A stretch of 32,655 bases of DNA, from contig NZ_JAKIKS010000063.1 in the NCBI RefSeq assembly GCF_023284005.1, positions 1 to 32,655 of the forward strand, written 5' to 3'. This DNA comes from Shewanella surugensis. GTDB taxonomy: Bacteria; Pseudomonadota; Gammaproteobacteria; Enterobacterales; Shewanellaceae. The translations under genes and the position numbers were made by a program. This document shows, piece after piece, positions 24,453 to 32,655 of the stretch. The notes under the pieces are model-generated. The model worked only from the letters and a program-made list of their open reading frames with translations, made no database searches and was not told the DNA's origin. How positions within the stretch are numbered: position 1 is the first letter of the stretch; the number at the start of each line of letters is the position of its first letter.

Positions 24453-25460
24453 ATGACTATTTCTGAATTATTAACGACGGCTATAGAAAAGCGTCAAGCG
24501 ATGTTCTTACCTGAAAATGTATCGAAAACGAATTGTTTTCGTGTTTTTCATGGCACAGTTGAAGGTATCAATGGATTAACGATAGATCGTTATGGTGATA
24601 CATGGTTAGTACAAAGCTTTCATCAAACCGTTGAAGAAGACATATTGACCGAGATCAGCAATGTGTTATCTAAAAAAATCCCATCACCTATCGTATACAA
24701 CGATCGCTCTAAGCGACATTCTAGAGTCTTAAATTCACTGGGTTCAAATCTGAATGATAGTGCTGAAACGGCGCAAACAATCCATGAAAATGGCTTATTA
24801 TTTACCTCTAAATTACGACATGAAGGGCAAGATCCTTGGCTCTTTTTAGATATGAGGATAGGAAGAGAGTTTGTAGGGGCCCACAGTAAACATAAGTCTG
24901 TATTAAATTTATTTTCTTATACTTGCGGGATAGGGATTGCAGCTGCAGTTGGTGGGGCTGAGCGTGTTGTTAATGTTGATTTTTCATCATTCGCATTGGC
25001 AGCAGGTAAAGAAAATGCTCAGCTTAATGATGTTGTCAAGCAATGTGAATTTGTTCAAAGTGATGTGTTTCCTGCCATTCGCCAGTTAGCGGGACTCAAA
25101 GTCATGGGGAGAGGAAATAAAAAATTACCTGACTATCCAAAGCTATCAGCAACACAATTTGATCTCGTTTTTTTAGATCCGCCTCGTTTTGCTAAGAGTC
25201 CTTTTGGAACCGTTGATCTCATTAATGATTATCAAAGTTTATTTAAGCCGGCCATGCTAGCAACAAAAAAAGGTGGCATGATTGTATGCTGTAATAATGT
25301 GGCTAAAGTGGAAAGGAAAAGCTGGTTTTCGAGCCTAGTACGTTGTGTTGAAAAGCAGGGAAGAAGTGTGAGTGCTCATACTTGGCTCACGCCTCATGAT
25401 GACTTTCCTTCATTTGATGATAACCACCCGTTGAAAATTGTTGCTTTGAAGATAACTTAG
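24453..25460 (+). CDS. RlmI-like class I SAM-dependent methyltransferase
   Basis: A predicted RNA or protein methyltransferase of 335 aa related to the RlmI (23S rRNA m5C1962) family. The SAM-binding motif is VLNLFSYTCGIGIAAAVGGA (150-169), with the acidic residue of motif II in VVNVDFS. The catalytic-region motif is FDLVFLDPPRFAKSP (236-250), followed by GGMIVCCNN (274-282). The usual N-terminal PUA domain of RlmI is short or absent, so substrate assignment is uncertain. A perfect bidirectional terminator lies just after the stop codon. Confidence 0.82.
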   Translation: MTISELLTTAIEKRQAMFLPENVSKTNCFRVFHGTVEGINGLTIDRYGDTWLVQSFHQTVEEDILTEISNVLSKKIPSPIVYNDRSKRHSRVLNSLGSNLNDSAETAQTIHENGLLFTSKLRHEGQDPWLFLDMRIGREFVGAHSKHKSVLNLFSYTCGIGIAAAVGGAERVVNVDFSSFALAAGKENAQLNDVVKQCEFVQSDVFPAIRQLAGLKVMGRGNKKLPDYPKLSATQFDLVFLDPPRFAKSPFGTVDLINDYQSLFKPAMLATKKGGMIVCCNNVAKVERKSWFSSLVRCVEKQGRSVSAHTWLTPHDDFPSFDDNHPLKIVALKIT

Positions 25461-25471
25461 ATAGAATGCAA

Positions 25472-25502
25472 AATAAGAGAAGGGACGATCCCTTCTCTTA
25501 TT
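25472..25502. terminator. Bidirectional terminator
   Basis: AATAAGAGAAGGG (25472-25484) pairs perfectly over 13 bp with CCCTTCTCTTATT (25490-25502) around ACGAT. It lies between the convergent methyltransferase and APC permease genes. Confidence 0.85.
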
Positions 25503-25526
25503 GATTGTTGTAAAATAATCATTGCG

Positions 25527-27287
25527 TTAGATTATCACGCGGACATCGCCCAATTTTTCTAATGATAATTGTTTACGTTGTTGTATTGAGCTAATAAAAA
25601 TTCGGTTAATCGGGATGGTCAGCTCTTTTGATATAGTTCGAATAATGGCGGGACCAAAATGGGATTCTTTCTCTATATGGCTGATCTCCATCAAGGGGTA
25701 TTCTAGTATTAAAAATTGCATTTGTTGCTTATGATCGTCCGCTAATAGAATATTTTTATTATAAATAGAGATAATAATCACTTTTTTGGTATCTTCGTTA
25801 AGCATGATATACAACAACGCGCGATTAATCAGCGCAATATTGCTCCCTTCGCAAACGAAAGCATATTCTGTGTTGCTAATAGTGAGTAAAACATGCTCCA
25901 GTTTTTGATGTCCCCATGAGAATAATTGATATAACTGATTAAAAGCTTGTTTCAAAAATGACATGGCTAAGCGTAAGAAAAAGACTCGATAACGCACGAT
26001 AATAAAAACAATTATCGTGGGTATGAAGTAGGCCATAAACATACCAGCTCCAGTAGGTTTTGCACTGAAGTTACCGATTAATGCCACAACAACAGCAATG
26101 ATAGCGATAATGACTTGGAAGACAGGGGCTTTAACGTTACGTTCTAATTTAGGTCTACGAGCTTTTAATAATAAGTTGCTGCACGCAAAAAGCAACATCA
26201 TAAATAAGAATCCAAAGGCGTAAACAGCGGCTAATTGTTCTAGCTCACCTTGAGTGTGAATGATGATAGAAATACATAATAAATAGAAGAGTAAGGTACA
26301 CCTTGGATAAGCGCCCCAGCGATTCTTTTTCATTAAAAATGCGGGCAGTACACTGTCGCTTGTTATTCTGACTAATAAACCGTTTACACCGACAAAAGCG
26401 GTGAGTACTGAGCCACAAAGCACTAAGACGGCATCTACGGAAATTAATAGCGAGAGTTTAGTGCCCATACTTTGCTCGGCAGCATAAGAGAGCAAGGTAC
26501 CTTGGTGGGTACTGATGTCTTCTAATGGAATAAAAGAGAGAATAAGAATAGCGAGTAAGGGGTTGATGATAGTGATAATTAACCACATATTTCTTAATGT
26601 TTTAGGAAATACACCTTTAGATTGTTGTTCGATATAGTTTGCAGAGCTTTCAAAGCCCGAAATCCCTAACATACCGACGGCAAAACCAATGAAAATGGCA
26701 TACATGGGACCGGATTTTGTATCACCTTTCAGCGATAAAATATTTAAGCTTGTGCCGCCATCGTGTTGTATAAGATACCAAGCACATGACATGACTAATA
26801 TGCTTAAGGTGATTAAATGGAAAATAAAGATAACGGTGGCGAGCCTTGCTGAATCACGTATGCCTAATAAGGTCAACAAAGTGAAAATACTCAATATTAT
26901 AATAGCAGCAAAGTTAATGGAGAGTGCTGGAATAAAGACACTGGCATATTTCATTGCTTCGATGGCCGCAATTACGGCTGTTGCCATATAAGATAATAGG
27001 CTTAATGATGCAGCATATGAAGCGAGAGATTTACTGGTTGTATTTAATAGTGCATTGTAAATACCGCCGTTCATAGGAACAGCGCCAACGACTTCAGCAT
27101 AGATACTGCGATATAAATACAATACCGCTGAGACAATCAGTAGGGAGATCCAAGCATATTGCCCAGCATAGCCAATGGCGATAGCGACAACATACAAACA
27201 GGATGATGAAATATCGTTACCACAAATGGCTGTGGCAGGGAGTTGGCTGAGAGTTTGGTTGTGTTTCAACTCTGTTTTTTTGACCAT
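25527..27287 (-). CDS. APC-superfamily amino acid/polyamine permease with soluble C-terminal domain
   Basis: An inner-membrane transporter of 586 aa. Residues 1 to about 440 hold roughly 12 hydrophobic helices with APC features: an early glycine-rich helix (AICGNDISSSCLYVVAIAIG), AVPMNGGIYNALL, and GMLGISGFESSANYIEQQ. The remaining ~145 residues are hydrophilic with alternating beta/alpha pattern (KKVIIISIYNKNILLADDH ... INRIFISSIQQRK) and resemble a regulatory domain of the universal-stress type attached to some APC carriers. The substrate cannot be told. The start codon lacks a strong ribosome binding site. A link with the polyamine-type binding protein 5 kb away is possible but unproven. 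Confidence 0.85.
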   Translation of the reverse strand: MVKKTELKHNQTLSQLPATAICGNDISSSCLYVVAIAIGYAGQYAWISLLIVSAVLYLYRSIYAEVVGAVPMNGGIYNALLNTTSKSLASYAASLSLLSYMATAVIAAIEAMKYASVFIPALSINFAAIIILSIFTLLTLLGIRDSARLATVIFIFHLITLSILVMSCAWYLIQHDGGTSLNILSLKGDTKSGPMYAIFIGFAVGMLGISGFESSANYIEQQSKGVFPKTLRNMWLIITIINPLLAILILSFIPLEDISTHQGTLLSYAAEQSMGTKLSLLISVDAVLVLCGSVLTAFVGVNGLLVRITSDSVLPAFLMKKNRWGAYPRCTLLFYLLCISIIIHTQGELEQLAAVYAFGFLFMMLLFACSNLLLKARRPKLERNVKAPVFQVIIAIIAVVVALIGNFSAKPTGAGMFMAYFIPTIIVFIIVRYRVFFLRLAMSFLKQAFNQLYQLFSWGHQKLEHVLLTISNTEYAFVCEGSNIALINRALLYIMLNEDTKKVIIISIYNKNILLADDHKQQMQFLILEYPLMEISHIEKESHFGPAIIRTISKELTIPINRIFISSIQQRKQLSLEKLGDVRVII

Positions 27288-27412
27288 ATGGGTATTATCA
27301 TCTTCATTAATATTTTTCAGTGTAGGTTAGTATTTGCGTTATTGGAGTCTTATTATGGTGAGGGTGATTGTTGTGTGTCCCAGTGTTTAGTCGAGATAAT
27401 CGGTTGTCTATT

Positions 27413-27441
27413 TTGGTAAATGTCAGATTGCGTCATATACT
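27413..27441 (+). promoter_or_regulatory. Own promoter of iscX
   Basis: TTGGTA (27413-27418) and TATACT (27436-27441) are 17 bp apart, 33 bp before the iscX start codon. The gene is cut off from the isc operon by the fdx terminator and 11 kb, so it needs its own promoter. No IscR box is visible here. Confidence 0.5.
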
Positions 27442-27473
27442 TTTAGGTGACTGTTTAAATAAGGAGTGACCAC

Positions 27474-27674
27474 ATGGCGCTGAAATGGATCGATTCACGG
27501 GAGATTGCGATTGCTTTAATAGAAAAGTACCCTGATATTAATCCGCTAAAAGTCAGGTTTACCGATCTTTATGAATGGATTTTATTGTTAGATGAGTTTA
27601 ATGATGATCTGCAACATTGCAATGAGCGTATTTTAGAGGCTATTCAGGCATGTTGGATTGAAGAAATGGATTAA
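27474..27674 (+). CDS. iscX: Iron-sulfur assembly modulator IscX
   Basis: A small acidic protein (66 aa) that binds IscS and iron and modulates cluster assembly (CyaY-like role). MALKWIDSREIAIALIEKYP and VRFTDLYEWILLLDEFNDD align closely with E. coli MGLKWTDSREIGEALYDAYP and VRFTDMHQWICDLEDFDDD. AAGGAG lies 7 bp before the ATG. In most relatives this gene is the last of the isc operon, directly after fdx; here it lies 11.4 kb downstream, next to ndk. Confidence 0.95.
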   Translation: MALKWIDSREIAIALIEKYPDINPLKVRFTDLYEWILLLDEFNDDLQHCNERILEAIQACWIEEMD

Positions 27675-27901
27675 TAGTGGTGATTTTTATTGAACTTAAA
27701 AGCTGTAATAATGATTTGTTGTGGCTCAAGTAAGTCGCTAATTTGAGTCTAATAACGTTGAATATACCCTGACTCCTATCAAGGAGACTAGTTTATTGAA
27801 ACAACCCTGAAAAATTCAGTCACTGCTCGTACTTCAGTTTTCTTTATCACTTATCTGCACCCTATCCTCTAACAAGGGTATGAATTATGCGTTTAATTTC
27901 G

Positions 27902-27907
27902 TATAAT
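27902..27907 (+). promoter_or_regulatory. ndk -10 hexamer
   Basis: A perfect TATAAT lies 41 bp upstream of the ndk start codon; no good -35 is seen at 17 bp. The following ccgcgcg is GC-rich, as in discriminators of growth-rate-controlled promoters. Confidence 0.5.
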
Positions 27908-27948
27908 CCGCGCGAATTTTAATACATGTTTATAAAAGGATGCTTTTC

Positions 27949-28380
27949 ATGGCTATCGAACGTACTTTTTCTATTATCAAGCCAGATGCTGTTGCTAAAA
28001 ACAATATTGGTGCAATCTACAACCGTTTTGAAACCGCTGGTCTGAAAATCATCGCGTCTAAAATGGTTCACTTAACGAAAGAACAAGCTGAAGGTTTCTA
28101 TGCTGAGCATAGTGAGCGTCCTTTCTTTGGCGCTCTTGTTGCTTTCATGACGTCTGGTCCTATCGTGGTTCAAACGCTAGAAGGTGAAAATGCGGTTCTT
28201 ACTCACCGTGATATTTTAGGTGCGACTAACCCGGCTGAAGCAGTTCTCGGTACTATTCGTGCTGATTTTGCACAAAGCATCGATGAGAATGCGGCTCACG
28301 GTTCAGATTCTGTAGAATCTGCACAGCGTGAAGTGGCTTACTTCTTTAGCGCCGAAGAGCTTTGCCCACGTACTCGTTAA
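27949..28380 (+). CDS. ndk: Nucleoside diphosphate kinase
   Basis: It transfers the gamma phosphate between nucleoside triphosphates and diphosphates through a phosphohistidine, keeping NTP and dNTP pools balanced. MAIERTFSIIKPDAVAKN is the family N-terminus, and the catalytic H117 is in AAHGSDSVESAQREVAYFF. The 143-aa length equals that of E. coli. The start at 27949 has AAGGA 8 bp upstream; an in-frame ATG three codons earlier is less likely. A strong terminator follows. Confidence 0.98.
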   Translation: MAIERTFSIIKPDAVAKNNIGAIYNRFETAGLKIIASKMVHLTKEQAEGFYAEHSERPFFGALVAFMTSGPIVVQTLEGENAVLTHRDILGATNPAEAVLGTIRADFAQSIDENAAHGSDSVESAQREVAYFFSAEELCPRTR

Positions 28381-28387
28381 TTCGAGC

Positions 28388-28431
28388 TAGGCAATAAAAA
28401 AGAAGCCAATCGGCTTCTTTTTTATTGCCTA
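28388..28431. terminator. Very long perfect-stem terminator after ndk
   Basis: A 20-bp perfect stem (28388-28407 with 28412-28431) centred on AGAAGCC-aatc-GGCTTCT, with six A and six T bases within the arms. It can act in both directions. It isolates ndk from the TonB receptor region. Confidence 0.92.
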
Positions 28432-29525
28432 AATGTTGAATGGTTTCCTCATATATTACTTCTTGCCTAAGACTTATTTATATGTTATTTATCAACGCGT
28501 TAATTCATGTTGTATTATAGCCGTTGTTGACTATTCCCCCACGATTATCTGAAGTACTTAGTTGATGTTCTTATTTGAATTAAATATCTGAGCTGGTCAA
28601 CTTAAATGAGTCGGTTATTATCGCAACCTAAGCTCACTTAATGTTTTCTTATGCCATAATCATAAATATTATTTTGGATAAATAGATAGGATAAAAAAGA
28701 ACAATACTTATAGCAAGTGATGTAAAGGGTGAACACCCAAGTATTATTTTATTAAATCGTCTATTCTTGACATTAATCACTAGTTTTTGCGGATATGACT
28801 ATATTGTTCCTGTTTGTTTTTTAATATTGAAATATTATTGTTTGTTTTTATTTCTCATTTTAATTCATTTGTGTTCTATATAAACTTCATACTATCAATG
28901 TTGAATTTTAGGTGTTGTAAATTTTATTATTCTTTTAAAAGTGACTGATTTACATGTAGTGTTAATATAGGTGAGTTCAATCATATAGGAGTATTATTTT
29001 AGTCTTCTCCTGATTTAGCCGATTTAGTTTATCTGTATTATTATTTAATTAGGAATACCATTTTGTTAAATAAAATATCTAATGGAATAAGAGTGCGGAT
29101 ATGGATTTATATCGATTAACCTTACTTTGATCATGTATGAGGTATGGTCAATAGAGGTGGCTCAACGTAGAGATTACAAGTGGTGGAGTACATCTATTTA
29201 TTATATATGGCTATATGGTCTAATAGAAACAAATATTAACATCTGATTGATTTTTAGCCGTTTAAAGCCATGCTGTAACTGAGGTTTCGCTGTTCTCTTA
29301 TCATTAATTTTACGCTTAACAAATGTATCCCTAAATGATTCTTATGGTCTTATTATGTTTAAATTTAATGTTAATTAACTTAATCATTATAACATTTAAA
29401 TTAATTAAAACAAATGTATCGTATATGTGTATTTCGTTCCTAATTTAATTTAAATTTCTTCATTTATCTCTTATTTTCATAACCAAGTGTTTTCATTGGA
29501 ATTGTATTTTTACAACTTATTTAAG
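28432..29525. other. Long AT-rich stretch without a confident gene
   Basis: About 1.1 kb of AT-rich sequence with no frame that I can assign. A short frame at 29133-29246 (37 codons from the ATG, rich in Trp and Tyr: RRDYKWWSTSIYYIWLYGL) faintly recalls the C-terminal part of piggyBac-like transposases and could be a relic. Otherwise I see nothing specific beyond AT-rich tracts, which could be the long leader of the receptor gene. Confidence 0.35.
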
Positions 29526-29554
29526 CAGTGTTTTATTTGTTCAATAAAACACTG
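29526..29554. repeat. Perfect hairpin upstream of the TonB receptor gene
   Basis: CAGTGTTTTATT (29526-29537) and AATAAAACACTG (29543-29554) form a perfect 12-bp inverted repeat with a 5-bp spacer, 26 bp before a promoter -35. It could be an operator for a dimeric regulator or a terminator for an unseen upstream transcript. Confidence 0.6.
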
Positions 29555-29579
29555 TTAGGTTATTTTAATGTAATTAGTG

Positions 29580-29608
29580 TTGACATGAAGTCTTATATTT
29601 AACAGTAT
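29580..29608 (+). promoter_or_regulatory. Promoter of the TonB receptor gene
   Basis: A consensus TTGACA (29580-29585) and CAGTAT (29603-29608) are 17 bp apart, about 100 bp before the start codon. No Fur box is evident. Confidence 0.45.
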
Positions 29609-29705
29609 TTATGACGAAAATAATTAACTTTAGTTTCATTAATAAAATAATAAACAACAAATAATAATATTTTGATATTTCAATTTGGAATGTCAGGGAG
29701 AATAT

Positions 29706-32507
29706 ATGCATTCATTAACGTTAGCTGCGAAAGCAGTCCGTCGTAGCTTTTTAGCTGTGGCAGCCACAAGTGTTGTTTTGTCTGGGCAAACTTTCGCAGA
29801 AGAGACCGTTTCAGAACCTGTTGAACGTATTTCTGTTACTGGTTCTGCTATAAAACAGACCGATATGGAAGGTGCGCTGCCTGTTACTGTCATTTCACGT
29901 GCTGATATTGATAGAACGGGTGTGACAAACACAGCGGAGCTATTACAACAAATCCCCTCTATGCAAGGAATGACTGTATCGGCTGATTCGGTCGGTGGGG
30001 GTGGCGGGGGAACACAGACAGCTTCAATTCATGATCTAGGTGAGCAATATACACTTGTGCTATTAAACGGTCGAAGATTGGCACCTTCAGACTCTGGTAG
30101 TAGTATTGATGTGAGTAGTATTCCTTTGGCTGGTATAGAAAGGGTTGAAGTGTTAACCGATGGCGCTTCTGCATTATATGGTTCCGATGCCATTGCTGGT
30201 GTTGTAAACTTTATCATGAAAGATAATATTCAAGGTTTCAACGTTAATGCGAGGTACGATAAACCTGAAGAAACAGGGGGATCAGGCTATGATCTTAGTT
30301 TTACAGGTGGATTTGGCGACGTAGATAGTGATGGCTATAATGTTAATTTTTCTTATAGTCGTAATTCAAGAGAGCAGCTAAAAGCAACCGATCGTGATTT
30401 TTCTAAAACGGGTATGATTTATTTTACACATGAAAATGAAGAATATTTCTTTTTCAATGGCTCCTCTAATGCCACTCCTGGAAATGCCTATGTCTCATAT
30501 GGAACGGGTGAATTCGATGAGTTTGGAAATGAAATAAAGCAGAGTCGCAGCTTCAACCCATATAGCGAAGCTAATGGTGGATGTGATGCTAATAATTCTG
30601 AAATAGGAAGTGCTTGCTATTTTGATTATACTTCGACCATTGAAATTGTGCCTGAATCGGTGCGTGATAGTGTTTTCTTAAATGGTCAACTAGAATTAAC
30701 TGATAATTTAACCATGTTTAGTGATGTTATTTTTTCTCGCTATACAATGACGACGCGAATTGCGCCTTATCCGACAGGGGCTTTTAGCTTAGAGTCTGAT
30801 TCTAATTTAGTATCACAGTATGTTGTTCCCTATTTAAATGAAGCTGAAATGGCAGCGTACAATGCCGGTGACCTTAATGTGTCTGCACGTTGGAGAGCAT
30901 TGCCTGCTGGCAATCGAACTACAGAGTGGGATACAACAGCGACGAATGTGGTCACAGGTTTAACGGGGGCGCTCGGTGAATTTGAATTTAGTACTGCTGT
31001 AACTTATTCAAGTAATAAAAGAGAGCAGAATTATAAGGATGGGTGGTTGTTAGAAGATGAATTCTTAACAGCTGCTAATGCGGGTGAGATAGATATATTC
31101 GCCTCTCCAAGTGTTCTCGATGCAACTTCTAGCTCAATCGCTTCGGGTGCAACCTATAGCGGTAACTGGGAGAATACGGAAGTGACCGTTAAAGGTTTTG
31201 ATTTTAATGGGACTTTACCTTTATTTTCTCTACCGGCTGGTGATGTATATTTAGCCGTTGGGACAGATGCTCGTCAGACTAATTATGTAAAAACAACTTC
31301 AGCAGCTCAAAAATCAGGAATTGTATTATTTGAAGATGCTGCTGATGAATATGATTTAGTTCGTGATACTGCAGGTATGTTTGGTGAGCTTCAGATCCCA
31401 TTAATGGATGAATTATTGCTGACGACGTCTTTACGTTATGATTATATCGGTGGCGTTAATGACGATTTAACGGGAGAGAGCGTCAGTAGCAGCATGGATG
31501 ATATTACTTATAAAGTGAACCTTCGTTATCAAGTGATAGATGAGCTTGTTCTTCGTGGCTCTTATGGTACAGGTTTTAAAGCTCCGAGTATGCTAGAGAT
31601 TGCCCAGCCACGAGAAACATTTGGGGTAACGGGTGCCGCTTATTCTTGTCCGTTTGATAGCAGCGATTCATTAAGTCAATATTGTTTTGCAGAAGCAACG
31701 CAATATGATATTTATCGTGAAGGTGCGGCAGATTTAAAACCTGAAACGTCGACGCAATATTCTGTTGGTTTTGTTCTTGCTCCTACTGAAAACTTCTCAT
31801 TGACAATGGATTATTGGAACGTTGCAATGGAAGATACTGTTACGCGTTTAACGCAATCCCAAATTTTTGCCGATGCAGATAAATATCGTGATTTATTTGT
31901 GACAACCGTAAATGAAGGAACAGGTGAACTTGAGCTGGGAGTTATTCAAGGAGCGGTTAATGTAGGAGAAACCCAAAATAGTGGTGTGGACTGGAATGCA
32001 TTACTAACCAACGATTTTGGTTGGGCTGAATTAACAACCAACTTTGTCGGTACTTATATGCTTGAGAGTGAGCGAAGTGTACCAGGTGAAGATGGTGTCA
32101 TGACGGACAGTATTAATAAATTTGGTGATAATGATGCCGTAACTTTTCGAGTTGTTGCACAATTATCCACAACTCTATCACATGGCGATTTTGCTCATAC
32201 TCTAATGGCTAACTATAAGTCAGGGTATGATGATCAAGTTCAATCAGTGTTAACAAAAGATGTTGATGGAAATTATACCCAAGATGCAGAAGTACAATTG
32301 CATGTACCATCATATACTAAGGTTAATTTCCAATCTAAATATTATGTGATGGATAACTTCTCAATGACATTGGGTATTAACAATTTATTTGATACTCAGC
32401 CAAGTTTATCCTTGGGTGACGGTTCTGGACATCAAGTGGGTTATGATCCACGTTATACCGATCCATATGGAAGAACTTTCTATTTACAAGCGGATTATAG
32501 CTTTTAA
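29706..32507 (+). CDS. TonB-dependent outer membrane receptor
   Basis: A 933-aa outer-membrane active transporter. An extended signal peptide (LAAKAVRRSFLAVAATSVVLSGQTFA-EE) is followed by a TonB-box-like segment (ERISVTGS). The plug domain follows (LPVTVISRADIDRTGVTNTA to VEVLTDGASALYGSDAIAGVVNFIMK), with a run of six glycines, and then a 22-strand barrel ending in the usual aromatic residue (YLQADYSF). The long signal region and SVTGS box are typical of the large marine receptors for peptides or carbohydrates rather than siderophores, but the ligand cannot be told. The start at 29706 follows AGGGAG; the frame opens at an upstream TTG without support. No partner genes lie in the window. Confidence 0.92.
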   Translation: MHSLTLAAKAVRRSFLAVAATSVVLSGQTFAEETVSEPVERISVTGSAIKQTDMEGALPVTVISRADIDRTGVTNTAELLQQIPSMQGMTVSADSVGGGGGGTQTASIHDLGEQYTLVLLNGRRLAPSDSGSSIDVSSIPLAGIERVEVLTDGASALYGSDAIAGVVNFIMKDNIQGFNVNARYDKPEETGGSGYDLSFTGGFGDVDSDGYNVNFSYSRNSREQLKATDRDFSKTGMIYFTHENEEYFFFNGSSNATPGNAYVSYGTGEFDEFGNEIKQSRSFNPYSEANGGCDANNSEIGSACYFDYTSTIEIVPESVRDSVFLNGQLELTDNLTMFSDVIFSRYTMTTRIAPYPTGAFSLESDSNLVSQYVVPYLNEAEMAAYNAGDLNVSARWRALPAGNRTTEWDTTATNVVTGLTGALGEFEFSTAVTYSSNKREQNYKDGWLLEDEFLTAANAGEIDIFASPSVLDATSSSIASGATYSGNWENTEVTVKGFDFNGTLPLFSLPAGDVYLAVGTDARQTNYVKTTSAAQKSGIVLFEDAADEYDLVRDTAGMFGELQIPLMDELLLTTSLRYDYIGGVNDDLTGESVSSSMDDITYKVNLRYQVIDELVLRGSYGTGFKAPSMLEIAQPRETFGVTGAAYSCPFDSSDSLSQYCFAEATQYDIYREGAADLKPETSTQYSVGFVLAPTENFSLTMDYWNVAMEDTVTRLTQSQIFADADKYRDLFVTTVNEGTGELELGVIQGAVNVGETQNSGVDWNALLTNDFGWAELTTNFVGTYMLESERSVPGEDGVMTDSINKFGDNDAVTFRVVAQLSTTLSHGDFAHTLMANYKSGYDDQVQSVLTKDVDGNYTQDAEVQLHVPSYTKVNFQSKYYVMDNFSMTLGINNLFDTQPSLSLGDGSGHQVGYDPRYTDPYGRTFYLQADYSF

Positions 32508-32563
32508 TAGAATGGATTATTAAACAATAAAAAATGCCATTCAACATAATTAACAAACGGTAA

Positions 32564-32655
32564 ACCCCCGGCTCTGCCGGGGTGACTCGCATAGGTTTCA
32601 CCTATACCGCGGTATAGGTAGGCTCAAGTCTCGACCAAAAGACAGGAGAGCAACC
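32564..32655 (+). mobile_element. Probable left end of an IS200/IS605-type insertion sequence (cut by window edge)
   Basis: A GC-rich imperfect palindrome, CCCCGGC-TCT-GCCGGGG (32566-32582), stands out from the AT-rich surroundings and resembles the subterminal hairpins of IS200-group elements. It is followed by a perfect 20-bp palindrome ACCTATACCGCGGTATAGGT (32600-32619) and a strong AGGAG (32644-32648). The spacing would put a start codon at the first base after the window. The layout (end hairpin, leader hairpin, short leader, transposase) is that of IS200 tnpA. The transposase itself is not in view, so the family is inferred. Confidence 0.5.

Noticed and set aside
16166..27473. Integrative element with attachment sites in the fdx-iscX interval
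   Set aside because: No integrase, no tRNA target and no flanking direct repeats were found at the two ends of the block.
1..32655. tRNA, rRNA genes or CRISPR arrays
   Set aside because: I saw no cloverleaf-like sequences, rRNA stretches or regularly spaced repeats in the window.

Overview
The window looks like a chromosomal segment of a marine gammaproteobacterium, most probably Shewanella or a close relative. This rests on the gene order suhB / trmJ-cysE / iscRSUA-hscBA-fdx ... iscX-ndk, on proteins close to those of Enterobacterales and Vibrionales, and on moderately low GC. The genus is an inference from synteny and protein style; no database was searched.

Layout. (1) 1-974: no convincing gene, but a nested inverted repeat at the left edge and a run of three small hairpins at 889-967. 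(2) 975-7581: ordinary accessory metabolism: a viroplasmin-domain RNase HI, a MocR-type regulator divergent from a 3-hydroxyisobutyrate-dehydrogenase-like enzyme, a CstA-family permease, and a secreted PqaA-family (PhoPQ-activated pathogenicity-related) hydrolase. (3) 7644-16080: the conserved core. suhB diverges from trmJ-cysE, followed by the iron-sulfur cluster (isc) operon iscR-iscS-iscU-iscA-hscB-hscA-fdx, led by two abutting 25-bp type-1 IscR boxes and closed by a strong terminator. (4) 16166-27473: an 11-kb block between fdx and iscX. It holds a MACPF protein with three C-terminal MABP-like beta-prism repeats, a secreted bulb-type (mannose) lectin protein, and, divergent from the lectin, a three-gene operon of periplasmic solute-binding protein, histidine kinase and response regulator. 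A YdjM-like membrane protein, an RlmI-like methyltransferase and an APC permease follow. (5) 27474-28380: iscX and ndk, the expected right-hand neighbours of the isc operon. (6) 28431-32655: a long AT-rich leader, a large TonB-dependent receptor, and at the right edge what looks like the left end of an IS200/IS605-type insertion sequence whose transposase would start just outside the window.

How the genes fit together. IscS supplies sulfur, IscU is the scaffold, HscA/HscB release the cluster, IscA is a carrier, Fdx supplies electrons, and IscX tunes IscS; IscR represses the operon through the two boxes when cluster supply is adequate. The most novel part is 16.2-23.3 kb. A pore-forming-type MACPF protein and a secreted lectin sit beside a binding-protein-coupled two-component system that has no permease or ATPase partner. 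The kinase also carries a CXXCH (haem c type) motif in its periplasmic sensor, and the divergent promoter region has a roughly 50-bp imperfect direct repeat. A working hypothesis is a sensed-and-deployed attack or defence locus; regulation of the MACPF and lectin genes by the two-component system is inference from position only.
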